Assembly (NCBI GenBank): GCA_010093605.1
Contig: MU004181.1
Coordinates: 2,634,215 to 2,698,214 of the forward strand
Length of the DNA stretch: 64,000 nucleotides
From: Lophium mytilinum
Lineage: Eukaryota; Ascomycota; Dothideomycetes; Mytilinidiales; Mytilinidiaceae
Direction: 5' to 3'
Shown here: piece by piece, positions 33,808-43,941 of the stretch
How positions within the stretch are numbered: position 1 is the stretch's first letter
Layout of the letters: each line of letters opens with the position of its first letter
Notes under the pieces: generated by a model
What the model was told of the DNA's origin: nothing
The model's database searches: none
Seen by the model: the letters and a program-made list of their open reading frames with translations, nothing else
Position numbers and translations under genes: made by a program

Positions 33808-36224
33808 TGTTGATACAGTGTGTCTGAGAAGATCGTGCAGTTTGCAAAAGAAACAAGCGTCTCGAAAAGGCTCACAAGCAGTTGTCGAGGCTGAGCGGTG
33901 CGATCTTCAGTTGCGTCACACTCAAGAATCTCCACCCTCAGCGCTAAAAGCTCGATTCGGCTTGAATCATAGGTGTTCGCATCAAGAACCAGCCGTTGCA
34001 GCCCATATGTAGAAATCACGCGGGTCCCTAACTGAGTAAGTAATACCCGGCCAGCACAGTCTTCTATATCTTGGCGTCTCCTTCATTTGGGAGAGGGGGA
34101 GGCACCACCCGACAACGTTGCAATATTGCTTCTAGACCAACTCGAGCGACACAAGCCTGTGAGATCTAACAGCCTGTGCGGACACTAGAACTAGGGTAAA
34201 CGCAAATACTTAGTTTTCTTTGGTGGATATTGGGATTTCGGGGTGCCGGGTGGTATGAGGCGTGGAAATGACTATCCGCATGAAAATTTGTCAAGGAAAG
34301 TCGATGAATTTGGTGAGAAAGCCGGTTCAACTTTCTCAACAATCGAGTATGATTGTCCTTTACGCATAGTAGCTCGTACATCCCTAGAAGCGGGAACTAG
34401 ATGAGTGGAGACTTGTGGCCATGCGTGATGGCGAAAAATCACTACAACGACGTGTGTTTCGATGCTTTGACGGTTCCACCTCTAAGGCAACGACCTTATG
34501 GCCTTGCAACATTAGGCGAAGCACGCACATAGACACAAGTTTTGTGCAAGCGGTCCGTCTTGAAGCCTCTACTGAGAGGATTGAGGTAGTGTTGTTGATG
34601 CATATCCCAAAGGTCGTTCGGACAAACTCCAGCTTCCGCCCCGACGAAATGTAGATACGATTCGTCCGCAGATCATAGTAGTAGATCTAGATGATATTGA
34701 AACGAATATTTTTGGGGCCGGCCCGAGAACGTTCATAAGATGGACCCACATCTTGGATCATTGGACCGTTGTTCTCAACAAATCAAATTAGAGAATGAGT
34801 ATCGTTCCTGTACTAACGCCTTCTTGACCATGGAAAGGCTAGCGATACTCGGGCAAGTATCGAGATGGTCGCATAGTAACGGGATCATCCACTTCCATGG
34901 AATGGGGGATGGTTCGATCCCCTTCAATGATTGGACATGGCTGAGCGTAAGTTTGCTTTGCAGGGCTTCGATGAGGCCCTGGGTAATCGATTCCGGAAGG
35001 GGATGCAAGTACTCCGCAGCCGGAAAGTGGTGTTGGGGAATGACACATCGATGTTGAAGAGGATATCGGAAAGCTTTGATTTTAGAACTAGTAAATTGAA
35101 ACGCTTTGATAGACACGCTACCATGGGTGAACATTCAGATTGCATATAGGTAATTAATGACAGTACACCTCATAGGTAGTGTATTAGGGAAGGAGTCCTG
35201 TTGCGACACAGACGCATCACGGCGAATTAGACGATAACTGAGGTATGTAAATGCCACTCACATGATACAATCAAGCTCATTCGCGAGTTCTTAGTTGTGA
35301 CAAGACAGCTTCCTATCTCTTGGAAGTCCAGAACATCGGACCGCGTGAAAAGTGGAGCCTCGCGCAGTATGTGCTGGGACTAGGCATGTCACTCACCCGG
35401 TACGGATGAAGTGAGCCAATCTCATGCATAGCATCTAGAGGACCTTCGTACAACGTTAAGGTCCAGTCAACGAGGTAGTTTTCTCCCGTGCCGGATTTGC
35501 ATGTGCCTCGTCAGATTTCAGTTTTCGAGTCCTGCGCCTGTTTTGTGAAGTCATAAGACGCCTTGCCCGCCGTTGGATCCGCATCCCAGATGTTATGATG
35601 ATCCCGCGAAGAGCAAGGATGTTAAAGTCGCCAAAGGCTTAATCCAACGGCCTCCACATTCCTTTCGTGTGGTGTTTAGAAGGCTCTGTGCGAAATAGCA
35701 TCGAGTGCAGGAGTTGTGCATTATTAAACATCGTACTGGAACGGCCTTCCGTGATGAAGATTACTCATAGTGTCGTTATTGAAGTTGAGAAGATGGATGC
35801 GGAAGAAAACTGATGATGCGGGAGCCTGGGACCGTGGGATCCACTGGAGTACCAACTGTGGTTTAGTAAGCAATCCACGTGCACTCATCTGTCTTGCATC
35901 GCAGTATTTGTCGTTACTAACAGTCTCTTGTGCATTTACGCATTACTTCGCAGAGTTTCAGGTCCCTATAAGTGGGATAGTGTCTGAATCAAGTTTTGCA
36001 GTTCGTATCGCGATTGTAATGAAGTTCGGATATCATAAAGCTTCGCTCCTAGAGATATTTACATCTCCCATAGTTAAGAACAGCAAAATCATCAGCTCTC
36101 TCAGTAACCAGAACCCTCTCAGTAACCAGAAACACGTTCGTCCGAAAAGCCTCCTCACCTCAATATAATGGAACGATCACATTTACCAGTGCCATTACAA
36201 TCCCCAGGCCCTGTTGGTACTCTT
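33808..36224. other. intergenic, no supported gene
   Basis: About 2.4 kb upstream of the reductase and downstream of the coiled-coil gene. Only short open frames without recognisable domains. A 19-bp tandem duplication containing CTCTCAGTAACCAGAA lies near 36097-36131. A T-loop-like GGTTCGATCC near 34913 lacks the rest of a tRNA. It may hold an unrecognised RNA or decayed gene. Confidence 0.45.
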
Positions 36225-38312
36225 TCACTTTGACGCCTTGACCTTCTTCACTGGTCGCAAATTGTGTTTGTTGCGGTCAGTTTCGCCCTCAACTAAGGCG
36301 CCGACCTTCCTCTTGTTGCCGTTCTTGGCGGTCGAGCTGGCGGTAGATAGCTTCTTCACTGCTCGCAACTTATGGCTATTGCCGTCAGTTTCGCCTTCTC
36401 CCAAGGTGCTAGCCTTCCTCTTGTTGCCATCTTTGCCGTTGGAGCTGGTAGTATACGTTTTTCTCACTGCTCGGGACTGGTGGCTGTTGCCCTCAGTTTC
36501 GCCTTCGCCCAAAGTGCTCGCCTTCCTCTTGTTGCCGTTCGTGTCGGTGGCGCTGGCGGTAGTTGTCTTCTGGGCTGCGGCTGACTTGTGGTTGTCGCCG
36601 TCAGCTTCGCCTTCTCCCAAGGTGCTAGCCTTCCCCGTATTATCGTGCTTGCTGATGGCTCTGGCGGTGGACGTCTTCTGGGTTGTGGCTGACTTGTGGT
36701 TGTCACCGTTAGCTTCGCCTTCTCCCAAGGTGCTAGTCTTCCTCGTGTTGTCGTGCTTGCTGCTGGCTCTGGCGGTGGACGTCTTTGCTGTGACTGACTT
36801 TGGTGCCACATTGATGTTCGATTGACTGCTAGAATTTCTAGTCGCAACACCCGGTTCTTTCACACCATGCTGGACCTCTGCCCCCTGACTATCGTCCCTC
36901 GTATACTCCGCATCTGCTGCATCAGGATCAAAATCCGCCGGCACCGTGAGGTCCTCGTCCCGCTCTTTCTCAAGCTGTTGGACCTTCTCCTCCAGTTTGG
37001 TGGCACGGCCCCGCTCGTCCAATAACATATTGTACACCGTTTGCTTAGACAGCTCCTTATTTTCGGCGTCGACTCTGAACTGATTTCGCTCTTGGTTTGC
37101 TACATCGAGCTGACTTTGTAGATCTCTTAGCTGCTGCTTAAGCGTGCCGTTCTCCTCGCACTTTTCGTTGTAGGCGCTGGTGTGAGTCCCGATGATGGTT
37201 CGAATCGACTTGCTTCCGCCCGTAAGCTTTAGATCGTTTTCTAATGTCGCGATATCTGCGTTTGCTTTCTGAAGCTTCTCCGCTAGCTCTGCTGCGGCCT
37301 CTATCTCATTCATGGCTCGAAATATTGTAGTGGTGTTGAGATCGATTTGACTCTTGATGTTGTCTGTTGCTGCCTGCATATTTCGGATTTTGTTATCTTT
37401 CTCGTCCTTGGCCTGTGCGGTTGCTGTGGAACTTTCATCAGTGGCCTCGAGAGTGGTCTCGACATGATGTTGTAAGTCTGCCGCCGTCTCTTGCAAATAA
37501 CGTACCATTACATCGCAGCTGGCGTTGGAGTCGTGACTCGTGATCAATCGCTGGGTAAGCTCAACCATGCGCTGTTTATACATTTCAAGCTGGCTGTGGA
37601 GCGTCGTGTGCGCCTCTTCGCCTTGGGCAATGTTGGTGCGTAACTCTGCGACCAACGCCTCGTGCTGCTTCTGCTTGTCGTCTGCGCCTGTTTGAGCGAA
37701 GAGAAGCATATCATTCTTCTCAGCGAGCTCCTTCTCACACGTGGCAAACTTTCGGGCGGCCTCTCCAGCACAGCGCTGATGCTGTGCGAGCTCGCGGCTT
37801 CGGGTCTTGACCTCAGCGTCCTTCTGAGCGAGAGAACCTTTGAGCTCGTCGATCTGACTCTGGAGCCTCCTAGAATCTTCTGTACCCTTGGATACCTTCT
37901 CCTCCAACTTCTCGACAACTGTTCCGTGCGTTTTCTCTAAATCCTCGACCCGTGAGTTGATCTTCTTCTCCTCCTCCAATAGCTTCTTCCTCGTGCTTTC
38001 TTGATCGGCGCTAGCTTTCGCCTTCTCTGTCGCGAGCAACGCTTCCAACTCGGACTTCTCACGCTCACAGGTAGTCAGGTCTTGAGTGACCTGCTCGAGT
38101 GCTGCTTCTAGCTCCTTATGCTGTTTTACGGCCTCGCGCATGCCCTCCTTGATGCGGTCAAGCCCGGTTAGGCTGCTCTTTCGCATACTGTCCCTATGCG
38201 CATTGAAGTGTGGAATGTTTTTCAGGCTGGGTGGTGGCGAGGGTCGGTCGGTTGAAGGAGTGAATGGCTCACGAGGACCTGAATTCTTGATGGCTTCGCG
38301 ACGTTCTGCCAT
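36225..38312 (-). CDS. coiled-coil protein with C-terminal tandem repeats
   Basis: A single exon of 695 residues from the ATG at 38312; the frame is open further up to 38537, but that part is unlike the rest. After a Pro-rich start, residues about 45-480 are almost continuous coiled coil, rich in Glu, Lys, Gln and Leu (for example LEKTHGTVVEKLEEKVSKG). It then becomes acidic (VPADFDPDAADAEYTRDDSQ). The C terminus is five consecutive 36-residue repeats, then a basic tail (KVKASK). No enzyme domain is seen. The shape fits a structural, motor-tethering or nuclear scaffold protein; nothing proves which. The basic repeats (NKRKAS) could serve as nuclear signals. Confidence 0.82.
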   Translation of the reverse strand: MAERREAIKNSGPREPFTPSTDRPSPPPSLKNIPHFNAHRDSMRKSSLTGLDRIKEGMREAVKQHKELEAALEQVTQDLTTCEREKSELEALLATEKAKASADQESTRKKLLEEEKKINSRVEDLEKTHGTVVEKLEEKVSKGTEDSRRLQSQIDELKGSLAQKDAEVKTRSRELAQHQRCAGEAARKFATCEKELAEKNDMLLFAQTGADDKQKQHEALVAELRTNIAQGEEAHTTLHSQLEMYKQRMVELTQRLITSHDSNASCDVMVRYLQETAADLQHHVETTLEATDESSTATAQAKDEKDNKIRNMQAATDNIKSQIDLNTTTIFRAMNEIEAAAELAEKLQKANADIATLENDLKLTGGSKSIRTIIGTHTSAYNEKCEENGTLKQQLRDLQSQLDVANQERNQFRVDAENKELSKQTVYNMLLDERGRATKLEEKVQQLEKERDEDLTVPADFDPDAADAEYTRDDSQGAEVQHGVKEPGVATRNSSSQSNINVAPKSVTAKTSTARASSKHDNTRKTSTLGEGEANGDNHKSATTQKTSTARAISKHDNTGKASTLGEGEADGDNHKSAAAQKTTTASATDTNGNKRKASTLGEGETEGNSHQSRAVRKTYTTSSNGKDGNKRKASTLGEGETDGNSHKLRAVKKLSTASSTAKNGNKRKVGALVEGETDRNKHNLRPVKKVKASK
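36246..36785 (-). repeat. five tandem 108-bp coding repeats
   Basis: 540 bp coding five exact-length 36-residue units in the coiled-coil protein. The shared core is KASTLGEGE, then a GDNH or GNSH-like step, then K-S/R-A. Units 1 and 2 are most alike, as are 3 and 4; unit 5 is the most diverged. Every unit is exactly 36 codons, which suggests recent unequal exchange in frame. Confidence 0.9.
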
Positions 38313-39101
38313 CGTACAATGATCGCAAACTGGGTGTGATATGAGTGTTGTGTTAGAACAGATGTGGTTGGCTGCGTTGGAGCTGCTGATGTTTTCCCGA
38401 TGGAGAGGTGTGGGCGTGGGGCGCTGAAATAGTGGCTGGGAGTTAGAACCTGTCGTTAGCCACTTGCAGCCGCGGTGAATCGATAATAGCACAATAAGAA
38501 CGTCTAAGACAGTGTGAGCAACACTAGGAGTATTCAAGAAGCGCAGACGCTAGCGGAGCGACCACATAGTTTCCAGCGCATTTGCGCCCGTCAAAACATC
38601 ACGATTAGAAGCTCGGCATGACCTGGCAAGACATTAATAGCTACTTGACAGTCGTAGAGGGCCTCGGTACCTTGAAATTATACAGATTTGATCTAATTCA
38701 GAGCCTACAGACTGTTCCAATCAACCGTGATTCACAGACTGCTACTGCACATACCAGACAAAGGGAGTCACGAGCAAGTCGAAAAGGTCGTTGCCTAGCC
38801 AGAGGAAGCCCGCCTGGACGCATCAATGAGATGACATTGAGGCGAAGTTGAATACCTTAATGGCGGGGTAGCAGAAAGAGAGAAGATGATAACAACAGAC
38901 CGACCGAAATTTACTTTCGTGGCCTGCAAGATCCAAAACGCCGCGCAAAACCAAACAACCTCCCATGTTACATGAAGGCGGTTGAGGGCCTTCATGGTAA
39001 AAACAACGCTGAAATGCGAGAATGAGTGCCTCCAGAATCCAATCTCCTAACATGACAACGAAACTTTGTGGATAGACGTCCTTCTGGGGAACAGGGACGG
39101 C
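38313..39101. other. intergenic
   Basis: About 0.8 kb, with the promoter of the coiled-coil gene (transcribed leftwards) and the 3' flank of the Ser/Pro-rich gene. No further signal recognised. Confidence 0.45.
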
Positions 39102-39596
39102 TCATTGCTCCGTCCAGTGGACGGGTTCGATCTTCTCAACTTCGATCTTCTCTCTCGGCTTTCTTGGCGACGACGACGATGACGTTCCGAAGCAGCTACA
39201 GACTGCCCTCATTCGTTGACTAAACGACACAGAGCCAGGAGATCGAGCTTCCTCAGAGGCTGAACGTATCGGGGAATTGCGGCCTCCTGGGGGGGACGAC
39301 CCAGACCGCTTCCCATGCCGGGACCGGGATCGGGACTTCGACGGCGAGGGTGGTTGAGACGGAATTAGGGTCATCTCCGCTACGAATGTGGGAGAAGTAA
39401 AGGCGGAAGGAGGTTGAGAAGAGCCGTCGAATCTGGGTGACCGTATGCTCGTCGCATCGCTGGTTGAGCTGGGAGAGCGGGGCACGGGACCTCGAGGCTG
39501 GCCATGAGGGGAAAGCATTGGGCCTTGTCGTGGACGCGGCGAGATGGTGATGCCGGCCCCTGAGAATTGTTGACGTTGGGGCTCTAGGGATGGCAT
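39102..39596 (-). CDS. small Ser/Pro-rich hypothetical protein
   Basis: 164 residues in one exon from an ATG at 39596. Most of it is Ser, Pro and Arg, with SR-like patches (SPSKSRSRSRHGKRSG) and many possible proline-directed phosphosites. The last 45 residues look more ordered: QRMRAVCSCFGTSSSSSP, then a charged stretch ending EPVHWTEQ. A Cys-x-Cys-Phe-Gly followed by a short charged tail is the only compact feature and could be lipidated or a partner-binding motif. No signal peptide or domain. The strong one-frame compositional bias and the distinct C terminus argue that it is real. Confidence 0.66.
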   Translation of the reverse strand: MPSLEPQRQQFSGAGITISPRPRQGPMLSPHGQPRGPVPRSPSSTSDATSIRSPRFDGSSQPPSAFTSPTFVAEMTLIPSQPPSPSKSRSRSRHGKRSGSSPPGGRNSPIRSASEEARSPGSVSFSQRMRAVCSCFGTSSSSSPRKPREKIEVEKIEPVHWTEQ

Positions 39597-42326
39597 ATTG
39601 GCTCGTGTGGGAGTGATGAAGTGTAGAATGGCTGAGTGGGTATAGTAATAGTTGTACAGGAAAGAGAGGGCGTTTGAGATAAGATGACTCTATACTCCCG
39701 GGGGCTTATGGCGTCTATGAAATGGCGATCGCAATGATATAGTCCGTCCACGCCGCAAAGACGATGTCCACGCCGCAATAACGAAGGACGCAGGCGAATG
39801 AATGCCAGTGAAACGGCGTCTACCGAGCAAGGGGTGCGACTAAACAAAGAAAAACAGGCATCGCCATGATTGATGGGGCAATGTTTGACGCCTGGGAGGG
39901 TGGCAGGCTGCTGTGCCTCACTGCCGCAGAGCTGTTGGATTCGGGAGTGGGTCCAATGGCTACGGCGGCGAAACGCGCTCACCGTGAAGGATGACAGCTG
40001 CATCCGTCGGATGTTTGATGCATGGGCAATCTACGCTGCAGTGCCCTTCGTAGAGGTGTGGGAGTCAAGCATGCTGCCGCCAGGGGGTCAGTGGGTCTGC
40101 CTCTTTCTCCGTAAAGACTGTATAGTGCCATGATTAGGGTGGGATAGTCTAAGAACTTGTACGCAATACGCAATACCTAAGTAGCCTCTCCGCCACGTCC
40201 TCATCTTTCCAACCACGTCCTGAAACCTTTCTTGCGTGCTTCTTCGGCTGCCGGGACGCTACTGATATCTCTTCATGCTCTTAATATAGAGTACAGGGAG
40301 CGTTACTGGCTGATCATTGCCTTGTCTCCTTCCCAATTATACCTAGAAGATAGAGCTGCCTCTCTCGTCTACACGGCGTCTGACTGGCAGATCGCATGTG
40401 TTTCCATCCATTGGCCGATAGTAGTGCTGCACGACATTCAGGGAGCGCATGAAGACCCATGGCGCCTCTAACGGCCCGGAATGCGACGAATGCCCCCTGT
40501 CATAGCCTACATTGCGCGAAGGATTTACCACCTGATGCCATATCTCCCCGCAACTTTCCGTTGTCGCACCATAGAGCTACATTTCGTCGGACGCATGCAA
40601 GCCGCCCCTGTCGTTATACTTTTTGTGAGGTTTCTGGTATCCTCGACAAAGGCGTCTATTTCCCCACTATTCTGGGAAGGCCAACATGCACGACCCACTC
40701 TGCCTTGCTGTTTCGAAACAGAGCGACTACGCCGCCAACAGTTTTTGGGCTGTGGAGTTTCAGGCTGTTTGTTATTCGAACAAGCGCTGAGCCTCGGAGT
40801 CCCCTGCATAGCTCACCTTATTTACGAGTATCGAGCGCTTATCGGAGGGCTGCGCCGCAATGTGAAATCCAAACAGAAGGATTTAATTTCGACGTTGCGC
40901 CGACCCGTCTCCTCGGGATAAAAGCTGCGGAGGTGCACTGATCAAGAGGCGCGCGGTGGACTGGGTGGCACAGCTGTCTTGTTAAGAACTCTAGGGCTAC
41001 CTGGAGGACCGTCCGCTCAAATTACATTGACTTTCCCCTGTCATACTACACTTCTCTCCTGACGCTTTTTCACGAGCTTCTATTGAAGTGACGATCTTCC
41101 GGTTCCCTATCCATTCCTCCAAAAGAACGCGGTCTAAAGCTTACACGACTTGGTGGCAATAATCAAGTTTTCACTGACCCAGCTGTAGACCTACTTCAAG
41201 CCTTTCCGGGCCAACCGACCGTGGTCTCGGAAGCGTAAGTACATGGGGAGATGGTCGCCCGCAGCGAAGTGCTAAACTATCATACACAAAGAGAGTCGGG
41301 AGTCAAGGGCTTGAACGAGGCAGTGTAGGTATAGGAAGAGAGGTATATTTACGGTTCTTGAGAATTAGGCCTTCCCGGAGATATGAAACAGGCGTGATTT
41401 GAAGGCGGGAGAAACAGTTCAGCTCATGCGCTGACAAGTACTGTCGTGCGACAAGAACACAACTTTCCATCCTAATGCATCACCAGCAGGGCTAGGACCC
41501 CATGAGAAACATCAATGTTACTCTGCTTAGAAAGTATACATGATGTAGCTTAGCAGATCTTGTTCAGTTCTCAGCACGCTTTTTTTTACCCATGTTCTGT
41601 GCATCGTCCCAAATCATCTCTTGGGCAAGCCGCTTTAGCTCCGCGTGGCTGACTACTCGCCGAAAGACGTCTAGGTTGGTGCGATTCGGAGAGATATTTA
41701 CGCGGCTTATGGGGAGCATGGCTTGCGCTGTGAGATTGCTACATGGGAACAACGCCTCCCTGATGTTTTTCTGCGCGAGGAGGCCTTACATTGTTTGCGG
41801 GACATTATTCCTCTACTGGGGATACGTGATGAGACATATCGTGGAAGACGTAACCTCTGAAAGATACTCTTTCAGTGCTCATATATATATGATAAGAGTT
41901 AGAGGATGATTGAGTAGTAGGCAGGTAGGTAGGTAGGTTCCAAGGTTAGGTAGGTATCGTCTCGATTCGGTCTCTGCGCCACATCGGAGCCTTTCTCTCA
42001 GCCACACGGCTCATCCCACGCTCTTATCTCCCACCTCTCCCATCCTAGAATTGCAAAGGGTTCCCTCTCCGCCTCGCACAGAACGACCAAAGCTCCGATC
42101 GCGCTAAACTGGTTGTTGAAGATGGCTTTCTGCACTTGCACCGTTTCATCATGGCTCAACCAATAACATCTTTTGTGGCCAGGCACAATGATAAGACCTG
42201 GCCTAGTACCCCTTACACCCGTCGCTGACGACTGTACCACAACCCAACCTCTCAATCTTCATTCTTACCAAGGAGAAATCCAAATCAATTGTCTCGATCG
42301 TTCATTTTCCCCTCGTCTCCTACGTC
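39597..42326. other. intergenic, no supported gene
   Basis: About 2.7 kb between the divergent Ser/Pro-rich and ammonium transporter genes. Several open frames of 60-160 codons overlap on both strands (largest 40459-40941 plus), none with a domain or good splice series. A short GGTA-type simple repeat sits at 41922-41939, with more GGTA units to about 41957. The rightmost 450 bp carry GATA sites listed separately. Confidence 0.45.
41890..42194. promoter_or_regulatory. three HGATAR sites upstream of the ammonium transporter
   Basis: TGATAA at 41890-41895, TTATCT (reverse AGATAA) at 42024-42029 and TGATAA at 42189-42194, between 437 and 133 bp before the ATG at 42327. AreA/Nit2-type GATA factors bind HGATAR in nitrogen-regulated fungal promoters, including those of ammonium transporters. 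That these sites act so here is inference. Confidence 0.5.
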
Positions 42327-43810
42327 ATGGTAGTCTCAGCGGTCCAGCAGGCCTGGGAAGCCTGCGATAAGACAGACACAGCCTTCATCCTCGTCTGTAG
42401 CGTCTTCTGCTGGCCAATTATTCCTGCCGTCGGTCTCGCGTATTCTGGCTACTCGACGCGTAGAAGCGGGCTAGCATCATTCATGCCTTCAGTGCTTGCG
42501 GTGGGAACGTGTTCTATTCAGTGGTGGCTTATCGGGTACTCTCTGGCGTACGGGGAGGGCTCCGGGGTAATTGGAGACTTCAAATACGCCTTCCATCGCG
42601 GCGTTTTGTCCGAGCCCGTTGGGACGATACCCGCTATACTGTTTTCAGAGTTCCAACTCATTTTCTGTGCTACCGTCTGTGCAATTGCGGTTGGCGGGAG
42701 CTGTGAGAGAGGGAGGTTGTTGCCATTGATACCATTCATTTTCGTAAGTCTTGATTCCCCCCCCCCCCGGACAATCCCGTGAGACCTAATTGAACGCACT
42801 TCCCAGCTCTGGGCAACCTTCATATACTGTCCCCTGGCGCACATGGTTTGGTCCGACACTGGTTTCCTAGGCGCAATGGGCGCGCTTGACTTTGCCGGCG
42901 GTACTCCCGTCCACATCTGCAGCGGCGCCACAGCAACAGCGCTTTCGCTCTATCTCTCATATCCCCTCTTCCGTTCCAAGAAATCAGACATCCGCACCCC
43001 GTCCCATCTAGCCCTCCACCGCCCCCACAACACCATCTGCCAAGCCATTGCCATGATTATCATCTGGGGCTCATGGCTCGCCTTCGACGCCGGCACCACT
43101 CTGAGCCTCAACTTCAAGTCCGTGATGGCCATGTGCGTGACCAATCTCTGCGCATCTGCAGGCGCAATCACGTGGGCATGCTTAACGTACTACGAGACGG
43201 GAAAGTGGTCGCTGGATTCCACCTTCATGGGCGCGATTTCGGGGTTGGTTCTGATTACGCCTTCGGCGGGCTTTATCGATCTTACCACTTCGTTCTTCTT
43301 TGGGGTCGTGGGTGCGCTGATCTGTCGTCAGGCGCTCAGGTTCAAGTTCACTGACTTCGCGAGACGAATCAGGTGGGTAGATAACGGGGATACATTTGCT
43401 ACGCATTGTGTTGGTGGGTTCGTGGGGACGATTGCGACGGGGCTCTTTGCGCAGAAAGCGGTGGCGGCGTATGATGGGGCGACGGAGATTGAGGGAGGGG
43501 TCTTCTTCGATGGGAATGTGAAGCAGCTTGGGATCCAGATTTTGGAAGCGCTGATTGGGTTCACGTGGTCGTTTGTTGGGTCGTATATCATTATTGCTTT
43601 GGTAGACTGCGTGCCGGGGCTTGAGGTGTTGGCGCCAGATGAGTAAGTCAGTTGTATGCCACGGGAATTGCTCTTGCTAATCTTTTGCCTTACAGGGACG
43701 TTGTTGCTGGCATGGATGCTTCTCAGATGGATGAGAGTCTGTACGAGGCACAGTGGGCCGCAGACGCTGACTATCATCCCTTTGCAAAAGGGAATTTGCG
43801 GTTGGATTAG
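42327..43810 (+). CDS. ammonium transporter (Amt/Mep family)
   Basis: Three exons, 42327-42743, 42807-43642 and 43696-43810 (introns 63 and 53 bp), code 455 residues of the 11-helix ammonium channel/transporter family in the plasma membrane. Family parts: FCWPIIPAVGLAYSGYSTRR at helix 1, SIQWWLIGYSLAY, LDFAGGTPVHICSGATATAL carrying the first pore histidine, WGSWLAFDAGTTLSLNFKSV, and DTFATHCVGGFVGTIATGLF with the second. Both twin histidines are present, as in Mep2-type members. The usual loop WNPxGW is replaced by VWSDTGFLGAMG. The short tail (DVVAGMDASQMDESLY) is cytosolic. Intron 1 contains a run of 12 C. GATA sites upstream suggest nitrogen control. Confidence 0.94.
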
Positions 43811-43941
43811 CGATCATAGAACGGTGTACTCATGGCCTTCTGCGTAGGAGCGGTTGTAGATGGGTACAAGTAGGATAGTGTCATAGTATTGAGAGACAAA
43901 TTTACAGCTGTTCGATTATAATCCGAATGTATACGACCTCC

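Noticed and set aside
34900-34940. T-loop-like GGTTCGATCC, possible tRNA
   Set aside because: The flanking bases do not make the T stem, and no D arm or acceptor stem could be formed.
34775-35134. 119-codon minus-strand open frame
   Set aside because: Several frames of similar length overlap on both strands; no recognisable sequence.
40459-40941. 160-codon open frame in the large intergenic region
   Set aside because: Overlaps other frames of similar length on both strands, no motif, no splice series.
41922-41957. GGTA repeat as telomere-like or CRISPR-like array
   Set aside because: Only a few imperfect 4-base units; an ordinary microsatellite.
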